Assembly: GCA_045544035.1 (NCBI GenBank)
Contig: JAZPYE010000021.1
Span: 16,044-80,043, forward strand
Direction: 5' to 3'
Length of the DNA: 64,000 nucleotides
DNA from: SIG587 sp045544035
Lineage (GTDB): Bacteria; Bacillota; Clostridia; Oscillospirales; Acutalibacteraceae
The notes beneath the pieces are model-generated. The model was not told the origin of the DNA. It saw only the letters and a program-made list of their open reading frames with translations, and made no database searches. Positions 25,190-32,457 of the stretch are shown one piece after another (the first letter of the stretch is position 1; each line of letters opens with the position of its first letter). The position numbers and the translations under genes were made by a program.

Positions 25190-26566
25190 ATGAAGACATT
25201 GCGTCAAGAAGATAAAATCATTGAAAATGTTAAAAAGGTTCATATGATTGGAATCGGCGGCTCAGGAATGTGCCCGCTTGCGGAAATTTTGCACAGCAAA
25301 GGTTATATTTTAACCGGCTCCGACAACAATAAAAGTGACCCTCTTAAAAGGGTGAGGAACCTTGGTGTTAATGTTTCAATGGGACACCGTGCCGAAAATG
25401 TGCACGGCTGTGAGCTTGTTGTTTATTCCGCCGCTATAAGTAAGGATAACCCTGAACTTGTTGAAGCAAAGCGACTCGGCATTCCAACAATGGAGCGTTC
25501 CATGCTTCTTGGTGCATTAACAAGAAAATATGATAATGTTATCGGTGTTAGCGGAACACACGGTAAAACCACCGTTACTTCTATGATAACACAAATTTTA
25601 TATTTAAACAAGATGGACCCTTCGGCCGTTATCGGAGGAAAACTTCCCATAATCAATTCTAACGGTATTGCAGGCAGTTCAGATATACTGGTTTGTGAGG
25701 CCTGCGAGTTTGTTAATACCTTTTTACAAATGTCACCCGATATTACGGTGCTTCTAAACGTTGATAACGACCACCTTGACTTTTTTAAAACAATGGAGAA
25801 TCTTGTGGCATCGTTTTCAAAGTTTATTGGTATGTCTAAGCTTGCCTTTGTTAATGGTGATGATGAGCTTGTTTTAAAGGCTACCGAAGGAATTTCTGCT
25901 GAAATTGTTAAGTTTGGTTTTGGCGATAATAATGGGTACAGTGCTAAAAATATTGTTCCTAAAAAATATGGTTTTTCTTTTACTGCCGTTAAAGAGGGTA
26001 AGGAGATAATTGAAATTGACCTCGCCGTGCCCGGAAAGCACAATGTTCTTAACGCTCTTGCGGCATTTGCTGTTTGCGATTATCTCGGTGTTCCCGCAAA
26101 AGGAATTAAAGATGCCCTTGAGTGCTTCCACGGTGCAGGTCGTCGCTTTGAGTTTTTAGGTGAGATGGGCGGATTTGTTTTGGCTGATGATTATGCACAT
26201 CACCCAACCGAAATCACCGCAACACTTTCGGCCGCAAAGGCTTTAAACTACAATCGTGTTGTTGCGATTTTTCAGCCCTTTACTTTTTCAAGAACAGCGC
26301 TTTTGTTAAATGAGTTTATTGAAGCGCTTTCCATTGCCGATGAAGTGGTTTTAACCCCGATTATGGGCTCAAGAGAGGTTAACACTTTTAATGTAAGCTC
26401 CGAACAAATTGCCGAAAAACTGCCAAATTGCGTTATTCTTAACACCTTCGAGGAGATTTGCGATTACATTTGCAAAACCGCAGGGGAAGGCGATTTGGTT
26501 ATCACAATGGGCGGCGGCGATATTTATAAAGCGGCTCATCTTATTGAAGAAAAATTCAAAAAATAA
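25190..26566 (+). CDS. murC: UDP-N-acetylmuramate--L-alanine ligase
   Basis: Adds L-Ala to UDP-MurNAc, the first amino acid of the peptidoglycan stem, in the cytoplasm. N-terminal UDP-binding Rossmann motif 'VHMIGIGGSGMCPLAEILHSKGY', ATP loop 'GVSGTHGKTTVTSMI', 'LLNVDNDHLDFF', and the C-terminal ligase domain with 'GAGRRFEFLGE', 'LADDYAHHPTEITATL' and 'VVAIFQPFTFSRT'. 458 residues is normal. It is a single gene, not part of a dcw cluster. Confidence 0.97.
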   Translation: MKTLRQEDKIIENVKKVHMIGIGGSGMCPLAEILHSKGYILTGSDNNKSDPLKRVRNLGVNVSMGHRAENVHGCELVVYSAAISKDNPELVEAKRLGIPTMERSMLLGALTRKYDNVIGVSGTHGKTTVTSMITQILYLNKMDPSAVIGGKLPIINSNGIAGSSDILVCEACEFVNTFLQMSPDITVLLNVDNDHLDFFKTMENLVASFSKFIGMSKLAFVNGDDELVLKATEGISAEIVKFGFGDNNGYSAKNIVPKKYGFSFTAVKEGKEIIEIDLAVPGKHNVLNALAAFAVCDYLGVPAKGIKDALECFHGAGRRFEFLGEMGGFVLADDYAHHPTEITATLSAAKALNYNRVVAIFQPFTFSRTALLLNEFIEALSIADEVVLTPIMGSREVNTFNVSSEQIAEKLPNCVILNTFEEICDYICKTAGEGDLVITMGGGDIYKAAHLIEEKFKK

Positions 26567-26616
26567 ACCTAATGCGCCTTGATATTTGTCATTTTCATAA
26601 AAAAGCAATTTTTTGC

Positions 26617-26645
26617 TTGACAAGTGTAAGTATAATTGATATAAT
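26617..26645 (+). promoter_or_regulatory. Consensus sigma-A promoter of tRNA-Lys
   Basis: TTGACA, 17 bases, TATAAT: exact consensus. The tRNA starts 18 bases after the -10 box. Confidence 0.85.
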
Positions 26646-26662
26646 ATCAAGGTCGCAAAAAT

Positions 26663-26738
26663 GATCCATTAGCTCAGCCGGCAGAGCACTTGACTTTTAA
26701 TCAAGGTGTCCGGAGTTCGAATCTCCGATGGATCACCA
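26663..26738 (+). tRNA. tRNA-Lys (anticodon UUU)
   Basis: Acceptor GATCCAT/ATGGATC, anticodon stem CTTGA/TCAAG with loop CTTTTAA (anticodon TTT at 26696-26698), T arm CGGAG/CTCCG with loop TTCGAAT, discriminator A and encoded CCA. Its last 18 bases are duplicated 192 bases downstream. Confidence 0.96.
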
Positions 26739-26782
26739 AAAGTTCCAAATAACCACTTGGTTATTTGGAACTTTGATTTTTA
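26739..26782 (+). terminator. Terminator 1, after tRNA-Lys
   Basis: AAAGTTCCAAATAACC/GGTTATTTGGAACTTT, a perfect 16-bp stem followed by GATTTTTAT. Confidence 0.88.
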
Positions 26783-26933
26783 TTGTGATGAGAACTCCGG
26801 GGGAGTTCGTCGAAGCAGCCGAAACGCGAAGCGGGACGGACTGTGAAGTCACGAGCACGCGAAAGACATCGGGCACCGCCAAGGGCGGTCAATGGATAAG
26901 CGAGCGCAGGGTATCTCCGATGGATCACCAAGT

Positions 26934-26967
26934 AAAAGAACGCTGTAAAGTGTTCTTTTTGTTTTTG
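26934..26967 (+). terminator. Terminator 2, after the duplicated tRNA 3' end
   Basis: AAAAGAACGCT/AGTGTTCTTTT stem with one G-U pair, then TGTTTTTG. It occupies the same position in unit 2 as terminator 1 does in unit 1, but its sequence is unrelated. Confidence 0.75.
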
Positions 26968-27010
26968 TAAAAACAGAAGATTTGAACTCCGGGGGAGTTC
27001 GTTTGAGCAT

Positions 27011-27046
27011 AAAAAATGGCTGTGAAAGTCACAGCCATTTTTTATT
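27011..27046. terminator. Bidirectional terminator after the SDR gene
   Basis: AAAAAATGGCTGTGA/TCACAGCCATTTTTT, a perfect 15-bp stem with T runs on both strands. Confidence 0.9.
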
Positions 27047-27053
27047 TAATGAG

Positions 27054-27788
27054 TTAAATTACATATCCGCCGTTTTGACCAATAACTTGACCTGTTATGT
27101 AATCGGCAGCATCGGAAGCTAAAAAGAAACAAAGCTGGGCAACCTCATCGGCGGTGCCCATTCTTCCAAGGGGAACATCATCAACAAAGGCGGCTAAATC
27201 CTCAACTGAGATTTCGGCATTCATTGAGGTATCAATGATTCCCGGAGCAATGGCATTAACCGTAATACCGCTTGGCGCAACCTCTTTTGCAAGAGCCTTT
27301 GTGAGACCGATAACGCCTGCTTTTGCGGCAGAATAGTGAACCTCGCAAGAAGCACCCGTAACGCCCCACATTGAAGAAATATTAATAATTTTTCCGCATT
27401 TGTTTTTTATCATTTCGGGAAGCACTGACTGACAGCAGTTAAAAACACCTTTTAGGTTGACATTCATCATTTCATCCCAATCAAACTCGCTGATATCTGT
27501 AAAGAGGGAAGAGCGGGAGATGCCCGCATTGTTAATAAGGATATCAACCGAACCGAAGCGATAAATCGCTTCCTTAATCATTAAATCAACCTCAAGTTTG
27601 TTTGCAACGTTTGCCTTGTATGCAATTACATTATGGCCTTGCTCGCAAAGTGATTTTTGAAGAAGCAGGGCGGCCGCCGCCGAATTATTATAATTTAAAA
27701 CAACGTTATATCCCTTTTGTGCAAAAAGAATTGCGGTTGCCGCACCTATTCCTTTTGATGCGCCTGTTATGATGACGGTTTTACTCAT
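27054..27788 (-). CDS. Short-chain dehydrogenase/reductase (FabG-like)
   Basis: A 244-residue classical SDR. NAD(P) motif 'TGASKGIGAATAILFAQKGY', 'NNAG' in 'DILINNAGISRSSLF', catalytic Ser in 'INISSMWG', and 'YSAAKAGVIGLTKALAKE' with Tyr and Lys. The C-terminal 'ITGQVIGQNGGYVI' is as in 3-oxoacyl-ACP reductases. It is a lone gene, not in a fatty-acid cluster, so it is more like the stand-alone YmfI/FabG paralogues. The true substrate is uncertain. It has its own promoter. Confidence 0.88.
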   Translation of the reverse strand: MSKTVIITGASKGIGAATAILFAQKGYNVVLNYNNSAAAALLLQKSLCEQGHNVIAYKANVANKLEVDLMIKEAIYRFGSVDILINNAGISRSSLFTDISEFDWDEMMNVNLKGVFNCCQSVLPEMIKNKCGKIINISSMWGVTGASCEVHYSAAKAGVIGLTKALAKEVAPSGITVNAIAPGIIDTSMNAEISVEDLAAFVDDVPLGRMGTADEVAQLCFFLASDAADYITGQVIGQNGGYVI

Positions 27789-27818
27789 TTTAATTTCCCC
27801 TTTTTAAATTATGACTCA

Positions 27819-27846
27819 ATTATAACACAAAATATTTTTTTGTAAA
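27819..27846 (-). promoter_or_regulatory. Sigma-A promoter of the SDR gene
   Basis: On the minus strand TTTACA, 16 bases, TATAAT, about 30 bases before the start codon. Confidence 0.6.
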
Positions 27847-27946
27847 CAAAAACAATAAATTGTGTATTTAAAAGGCAAGGTAATCATACATATTGTGTAG
27901 TTTACATAAATAGTTTACATAATATTTTCAATTGTAAAATTAGCAG

Positions 27947-27975
27947 TTGACATAATCAAAAAAGTGTTGTATAAC
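27947..27975 (+). promoter_or_regulatory. Strong sigma-A promoter of a short transcript
   Basis: TTGACA, 17 bases, TATAAC. The only thing between it and the next terminator is about 60 bases of non-coding sequence. Confidence 0.65.
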
Positions 27976-27981
27976 TTATTA

Positions 27982-28041
27982 TATAAGTTAGGTTCTGGCG
28001 CAATTGCAACTTTAAATGTTATAAGGTTGCAATGTTTTTTT
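27982..28041 (+). ncRNA. Putative 60-nt small RNA or attenuated leader upstream of spoIIM
   Basis: Bounded by the promoter at 27947-27975 and a terminator hairpin, ATTGCAACTTTA/TAAGGTTGCAAT (28003-28033), followed by GTTTTTTT. GGCG (27997-28000) can also pair with CGCC (28042-28045) around it. There is no start codon with a ribosome site. The start point is estimated from the -10 box. It matches no family I recognise. Confidence 0.4.
28003..28041 (+). terminator. Intrinsic terminator upstream of spoIIM
   Basis: A 12-bp stem with one G-U pair, 7-base loop and an uninterrupted run of seven T. Confidence 0.8.
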
Positions 28042-28200
28042 CGCCTTTTTAAGGTTACATAATATTTCACAAAAACTATATGTTGTACTTTAATTTTAAA
28101 AACAATTAAATTTAATCAATATATTGTTCGCGGGTAATATCTTGTCCTAAAACCACATATTTATTATTAAAGAAATTTCTAGTTTCGGAGGTAATAAATT

Positions 28201-28830
28201 GTGCGAGGTTCAAGAGTTTTATCCTTAAATGGAGTGAAGGCTGTTAACTTTTTAAGGGAAAACGGTTCACTCATTTTTTTGACATTAATTTTCGTTTCAG
28301 GTTTGCTTTCGGGAGCGCTGCTTTTCGAAAATCAAATTGCTGTATCAGATTATGCAAAAAATCAATTCGACGACTTTTTAAATTTAAGGCAAAAGGGCAC
28401 TTTCTTTGCGATTTTCTTTTCTTCGCTAACCAACCTGCTGATTTATTTTGGGGCGGTTTTCATTGCCGGGACATCGGTTGTGGGGAACATTGTTTCACCC
28501 TTTGCTCTTTTGTGGTTTGGCTTTAATTTTGGTACGCTTGCCACTCATCTTTACAGTGGTTATGCACTTAAAGGAATTGCTTTCAGCGCTATTATTTTAA
28601 TTCCTTCTTCTGCAATTTTTGCACTAATATTAGTGTTTTGCTCAAGGGAAGCGATGCGGTTTTCGCTGTTGCTTACAAGACTTTTTACACCGCAAGGTGT
28701 GAAGGCAAGTGTTTATGAGAATTTTAAAAGCTACTGCATAAAATTTCTTTACTATCTGGTTTTTGTTGTTTTATCGGCAACGGCTGATGCGCTTTTGACA
28801 ACATTTTTTATTAAATTTTTTGATTTTTAA
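28201..28830 (+). CDS. spoIIM: Stage II sporulation protein M
   Basis: Membrane component of the SpoIIDMP engulfment machinery, which remodels septal peptidoglycan in the mother cell. 209 residues with five predicted membrane helices (about 22-42, 75-97, 100-125, 130-150 and 178-200). The motif 'LLWFGFNFGTLATHLYSGYALKG...IILIPSSAIFALILVFCSREAM' fits the SpoIIM family. GTG start preceded by CGGAGGT. It is directly followed by xerD, an order also seen in Bacillus, where xerD and spoIIM are close neighbours. Confidence 0.93.
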   Translation: MRGSRVLSLNGVKAVNFLRENGSLIFLTLIFVSGLLSGALLFENQIAVSDYAKNQFDDFLNLRQKGTFFAIFFSSLTNLLIYFGAVFIAGTSVVGNIVSPFALLWFGFNFGTLATHLYSGYALKGIAFSAIILIPSSAIFALILVFCSREAMRFSLLLTRLFTPQGVKASVYENFKSYCIKFLYYLVFVVLSATADALLTTFFIKFFDF

Positions 28831-28848
28831 ATTTAGGAGGTGGAAAAC

Positions 28849-29736
28849 GTGAAGGATTACATTTTTGAGTTTGAGTCTTTTCTTAAATACGAAAAGGCTT
28901 CTTCAAATAATACTCTGCAATCCTATTTACGAGATGTATCACAGTTTTCCGCCTACTGCAAGCTTAATTCCATTGATGATGTTTCAAAGGTTACGCCAAA
29001 AAAACTAAATGAATATTTTGATTATTTGCGCTCAACCGGTCGCAGTGATGCAACCGTTTCAAGAAACGTGGCATCGCTGAGATGTTATTTTAAGTTTCTT
29101 GTAAAAAAAGATATTTCTTTGTCCAACCCTGTTAGTGATGTTAAACAAAAGGCTGCTGCTAAGAAAATTCCTGAAATTTTAACCAACAAAGAGGTTTTGC
29201 TTTTACTTCAGCAGCCCTGCGGCAACGATTACAAATCAATCAGAGACAAGGCTATGCTTGAGCTTCTTTATGCCACGGGAATTAAGGTTTCGGAGCTTAT
29301 TGACCTTAATCTTAATGATATTAACCGACAAATTGGTGTTTTACACCTTCACACGGGAAAAAGCGAGCGAGTTATCCCCATTTATCCCGAAGCACTCAGG
29401 TCTTTAAATCGGTATATCAACGAAGCAAGAAGCGTTATTATTCTTGAAAGCAGCGAGGACAAGCTTTTTACAAATATGAACGGCTCGCAAATGTCAAGAC
29501 AGGGCTTTTGGAAAATAATTAAGCACTATGCCGAGCTTGCTAAAATAGAAAAGGATATAACACCACACACTTTGCGCCATTCTTTTGCGGCACATTTACT
29601 GGAAAACGGAGCAGACCTCAAAGACATTAAAGAAATGCTTGGTCATTCGGATATATCTTCTACACAAATTTACGTACAAATGATGAAACAAAAATACGCT
29701 CAGGCATATAAGCGTTTTCATCCTATGGCAAGATAA
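28849..29736 (+). CDS. xerD: XerD-like tyrosine recombinase with altered catalytic Arg I
   Basis: Phage-integrase fold recombinase, normally one half of XerCD chromosome-dimer resolution at dif. N-terminal SAM-like core-binding domain (residues 1-85), C-terminal catalytic domain. The active site shows Lys in 'TGKSERVIP', His-x-x-Arg in 'HTLRHSFAAHLL', His in 'LGHSD' and the nucleophile Tyr in 'STQIYVQ'. The first catalytic arginine, found in 'ATGLRVSEL' of XerD proteins, is replaced by Lys146 ('ATGIKVSEL'). GTG 28849 was chosen because AGGAGG (28835-28840) lies 8 bases upstream and overlaps the alternative GTG at 28840. Confidence 0.9.
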   Translation: MKDYIFEFESFLKYEKASSNNTLQSYLRDVSQFSAYCKLNSIDDVSKVTPKKLNEYFDYLRSTGRSDATVSRNVASLRCYFKFLVKKDISLSNPVSDVKQKAAAKKIPEILTNKEVLLLLQQPCGNDYKSIRDKAMLELLYATGIKVSELIDLNLNDINRQIGVLHLHTGKSERVIPIYPEALRSLNRYINEARSVIILESSEDKLFTNMNGSQMSRQGFWKIIKHYAELAKIEKDITPHTLRHSFAAHLLENGADLKDIKEMLGHSDISSTQIYVQMMKQKYAQAYKRFHPMAR

Positions 29737-29772
29737 AAAAACTCTGTTTGGCTTAAAACAGAGTTTTTTAAA
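29735..29772 (+). terminator. Intrinsic terminator of spoIIM-xerD
   Basis: AAAAAACTCTGTTT/AAACAGAGTTTTTT with a 7-base loop. Confidence 0.88.
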
Positions 29773-29787
29773 TTCACGGAGGCAAAA

Positions 29788-31200
29788 ATGTTAGATTTAA
29801 AGCAGGATCAAAACAGGCGCTTTTTTGAAATTTTTGATAAGCTATGTTTAATTCCCCACGGGTCAGGAAACACAAAAGCCATAAGTGACTTTTGCACTCA
29901 GTTTGCAAAAGAAATCGGACTTTTTGTTTATCAAGATGAGCTTAATAATGTTATAATTAAAAAGCCTGCAACAAAAGGCTTTGAGGGAAATGAGCCCATA
30001 ATTTTGCAGGGCCACCTTGACATGGTGTGTGAAAAAGAACAGGACTGCGAAATTGATTTTGAAAATGATGGATTAGAGATTTATGTTGATGGTGATTATA
30101 TTACCGCAAATGGTACAACCCTTGGCGGCGATGACGGAATTGCCATTGCAATGGTTCTCGCCATTCTCGAGGACAAAAACCTTTCTCATCCCGAAATTGA
30201 GGCGGTTTTTACAACCGATGAGGAAACGGGAATGTATGGTGCCGATGGTCTTGACACAGGTGTTTTAAACGGCAAAATGCTCATTAACATTGATTCGGAA
30301 AACGAGGGAGTTTTCACCGTTAGCTGTGCAGGGGGTGCCAGGGCGCAAATTAACCTCCCGTTAAATACACGAGAAAACAACCTGCCGGCTTATCAAATTA
30401 CGGTTGACGGCCTTTTGGGCGGTCATTCGGGAGTGGAAATTGATAAAGGCAGGATTAACGCAAATATTTTACTAGGTGAAATTCTTAATAGTTTTACCTT
30501 TGATTTTTTCATTTCCGAAATCGGAGGTGGTCTTAAGGACAATGCAATTCCAAGAAGTGCAAGATGTGTTATTTGCTGTAGAGAAAATCCTGAAAAAGCA
30601 ATTAACAGCTTTGTGGAAAATTACGATTTTATCAGCGATAATAAACCCCTTGTCACCGTGAAGAAAACCGAGTGCAAGAGCTGTTTTACGAAGGAAAGCA
30701 CAGGAAGCGTTGTTAATTTTCTAAACAACGTTCCAAACGGTATTCGCAAAATGAGCAGTGATATTAAAGGGCTTGTTCAAACCTCTCTTAATTTAGGAAT
30801 TTTGAACAGTACGCAAAATGAACTTGAGGCATCGTTTGCGGTTCGTAGTTCGGTTAATGATGAAAGAAACGAGCTGATTGAAACACTTAAATCTTTTGTC
30901 GGCGATTTAGGCGGAACCGTTTCAGCCCATGGCTTTTATCCTGCGTGGGAGTTTAAAAAGGACTCAAAGCTGCGTCAGGTTATGTGCGATACCTACAAAA
31001 TGCTTTATAACGCCGAGGCGGCCGTTGAAGCAATCCATGCAGGACTAGAATGTGGCTTGTTTGGCGAAAAGATTAAGGGGCTTGATGCCGTATCAATCGG
31101 TCCCGATATGTGCGACATTCACACACCTAACGAAAAACTCAGCATTTCATCTTCAATAAGGGTTTATGAGTTTTTGTGTGAGGTTTTAAAAAGTTTGTAA
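29788..31200 (+). CDS. pepD: Aminoacyl-histidine dipeptidase (M20C)
   Basis: Cytosolic zinc dipeptidase of the PepD type, cleaving Xaa-His and other dipeptides. Visible metal-site motifs: 'LQGHLDMVCE' (first His and Asp), 'TLGGDDGIA' (bridging Asp), 'FTTDEETGMYGA' (catalytic Glu pair) and 'INIDSENEG'; also 'HSGVEIDKGRINAN' and the C-terminal 'IGPDMCDIHTPNEKLSI'. 470 residues is normal. ACGGAGG precedes the ATG. It is followed after 13 bases by another peptidase gene, likely one operon. Confidence 0.94.
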   Translation: MLDLKQDQNRRFFEIFDKLCLIPHGSGNTKAISDFCTQFAKEIGLFVYQDELNNVIIKKPATKGFEGNEPIILQGHLDMVCEKEQDCEIDFENDGLEIYVDGDYITANGTTLGGDDGIAIAMVLAILEDKNLSHPEIEAVFTTDEETGMYGADGLDTGVLNGKMLINIDSENEGVFTVSCAGGARAQINLPLNTRENNLPAYQITVDGLLGGHSGVEIDKGRINANILLGEILNSFTFDFFISEIGGGLKDNAIPRSARCVICCRENPEKAINSFVENYDFISDNKPLVTVKKTECKSCFTKESTGSVVNFLNNVPNGIRKMSSDIKGLVQTSLNLGILNSTQNELEASFAVRSSVNDERNELIETLKSFVGDLGGTVSAHGFYPAWEFKKDSKLRQVMCDTYKMLYNAEAAVEAIHAGLECGLFGEKIKGLDAVSIGPDMCDIHTPNEKLSISSSIRVYEFLCEVLKSL

Positions 31201-31213
31201 TTGAGGTGTTTTT

Positions 31214-32284
31214 ATGTTTAAGGAAAGAGTTAATAAAATCGGTTTAAGTCTTGAAAAAAACGAAGCCCTACTTATTTTGAGTGGCGCTAACAGACTATAT
31301 TTTACAGGTTTTCATTCAAGCGCAGGTATGGTGCTTATCACAAAAAACGGCGGCAGTTTTTACATTGATTTCCGTTATTTTGAAAAGGCAAAAAACACTG
31401 TTGACTCCTGTGAAGTTCTTTTATCGGAGAGAACCTTTAAAGAAATTGCCGATTCATTAAAGAAAAAGGGCGTTGATACCTTATACCTTGAAACTGCTAC
31501 AATCAGCGTCTCACAGTTTAAGGACATTGAAGAAGCACTTGATGGTATAAAAATTTCTTCAAGTGATAAATTTGATAAAATGATTGAAGAAATGCGAAGC
31601 ATTAAAACCTCTGCTGAAGTTGAACTCATTAATAAGGCGCAAAAACTTACTGATGACACATTCGATTATATCCTTGACCGCATTAAAGTTGGCAGAAGCG
31701 AAAAAGATATAATGCTTGATATGGAATTTTTTATGCGCTCAAAGGGCAGTGAAGGGGTTTCCTTTGATTTTATTGTTGTTTCGGGTAAAAACTCATCACT
31801 TCCGCACGGTGTGCCAACCGATAAATTGATTGAAAATGGCGATTTTCTCACAATGGATTTTGGAGCCGTTGTTTCAGGGTATCATTCTGATATGACAAGA
31901 ACCGTTGCTGTTGGAAATGTTACGGATGAGCAAATTAAGGTTTATAACACGGTTTTAAAGGCTCAAAATGAAGCGCTTAAGGCAATTAAACCCGGTGTTG
32001 TTTGCAAAGATATCGACAAGGTTGCCCGAGATATTATTTACGGCGCCGGCTATGAAGGTTGCTTCGGCCATGGCCTTGGTCACAGTGTTGGCATTGAAGT
32101 TCATGAGAATCCTAATTTCAACACCCGTTGTGACAAAATTTTAAAGCAGGGAACAATCATGACTGTTGAACCGGGCATCTATCTTGAAAACAAATTTGGC
32201 GTGCGAATTGAGGATATGGTGTATGTAACCTCAGATGGAATTTTGAATTTAACAAAGAGCAAAAAGGAATTAATTACACTTTAG
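31214..32284 (+). CDS. M24-family aminopeptidase P / Xaa-Pro dipeptidase
   Basis: Removes residues before proline in peptides. A creatinase-like N-terminal domain (residues 1-125) is followed by the pita-bread catalytic domain with the five metal ligands: 'MDFGAVVSGYHSDMTRTVAVG' (two Asp), 'GHGLGHSVGIEVHENP' (His), 'TVEPGIYLENKFGVRIEDMV' (two Glu). 356 residues, the size of Bacillus YqhT and lactococcal PepQ-like enzymes. Follows pepD on the same strand; both would act on peptides imported by the transporter encoded next. Confidence 0.93.
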   Translation: MFKERVNKIGLSLEKNEALLILSGANRLYFTGFHSSAGMVLITKNGGSFYIDFRYFEKAKNTVDSCEVLLSERTFKEIADSLKKKGVDTLYLETATISVSQFKDIEEALDGIKISSSDKFDKMIEEMRSIKTSAEVELINKAQKLTDDTFDYILDRIKVGRSEKDIMLDMEFFMRSKGSEGVSFDFIVVSGKNSSLPHGVPTDKLIENGDFLTMDFGAVVSGYHSDMTRTVAVGNVTDEQIKVYNTVLKAQNEALKAIKPGVVCKDIDKVARDIIYGAGYEGCFGHGLGHSVGIEVHENPNFNTRCDKILKQGTIMTVEPGIYLENKFGVRIEDMVYVTSDGILNLTKSKKELITL

Positions 32285-32311
32285 CACACTAACACAATTG
32301 ATATTTTTCGA

Positions 32312-32340
32312 TTGACATTGTCGTGTTTTTAATGTATAAT
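32312..32340 (+). promoter_or_regulatory. Consensus sigma-A promoter of the opp operon
   Basis: TTGACA, 17 bases, TATAAT: exact consensus. It begins a leader of about 110 bases before the first gene. Confidence 0.8.
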
Positions 32341-32370
32341 ATTTTGTACTATATTTTATATATAATTTGC

Positions 32371-32430
32371 TTACAAGATTTTTTGTAACTTTTCATGGGT
32401 CTTGTTTGCACTTAAGACCCATTTGTTTTT
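32371..32430 (+). promoter_or_regulatory. Attenuator-like structure in the opp leader
   Basis: ATGGGTCTT (32395-32403) and AAGACCCAT (32414-32422) form a perfect 9-bp stem followed by TTGTTTTT, a complete intrinsic terminator between the promoter and oppB. Upstream, TTACAA/TTGTAA (32371-32389) can fold by itself, and ACAAGA (32373-32378) is complementary to TCTTGT (32400-32405), which lies in the terminator's 5' arm. Terminator and anti-terminator folds are therefore possible in the same RNA. No known riboswitch or T-box consensus was recognised. Confidence 0.55.
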
Positions 32431-32457
32431 GGTCAAAAATTTAAGGAGTGAAAAAAA

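Larger units (their letters stand above)
26721..27001 (+). repeat. 192-bp tandem unit carrying a tRNA-Lys 3'-end copy
   Basis: ATCTCCGATGGATCACCAA occurs at 26721-26739 (end of tRNA-Lys) and again at 26913-26931. GAACTCCGGGGGAGTTCG occurs at 26792-26809 and 26984-27001. Both pairs are exactly 192 bases apart. The 52 bases between the two elements differ in sequence but are equal in length, and each copy holds an intrinsic terminator. Bases 26810-26912 are markedly GC-rich and full of small hairpins (GACT/AGTC, ACCGCC/GGCGGT). The second copy is truncated after GAGTTCG. No integrase or credible ORF is present. It could be a degenerate integration scar, a mobile repeat, or a structured RNA. Confidence 0.75.
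27789..28200. other. 412-bp intergenic region between SDR and spoIIM
   Basis: Very AT-rich and without a credible ORF. It holds the SDR promoter (minus strand), two adjacent copies of TAGTTTACATAA (27898-27909, 27911-27922), a related TTACATAATATTT at 28055-28067, a strong plus-strand promoter, and a terminator only about 30 bases after that promoter's -10 box. A further promoter for spoIIM is expected after 28045 but none is obvious to sigma-A rules. CATACATAT at 27886 resembles a sigma-E -10 box, but it lies upstream of the terminator. Confidence 0.6.

Noticed and set aside
26721..26931. Functional integrated element bounded by attL and attR in tRNA-Lys
   Set aside because: Direct repeats fit an att duplication, but only 173 bases separate them and no integrase or excisionase is nearby; the second repeated pair at the same spacing points to a tandem unit.
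26728..26970. 80-codon open frame across the GC-rich unit after tRNA-Lys
   Set aside because: It starts inside the tRNA, crosses a terminator and a repeat, has no ribosome site, and the sequence is hairpin-rich; treated as non-coding.
27886..27894. Sigma-E -10 box for spoIIM
   Set aside because: CATACATAT fits the -10 consensus, but the -35 match is poor and a strong terminator lies between it and spoIIM.
32341..32457. Known riboswitch or T-box in the opp leader
   Set aside because: No T-box AGGGTGGnACCGCG motif or other consensus seen; only the terminator and a competing short helix can be supported.
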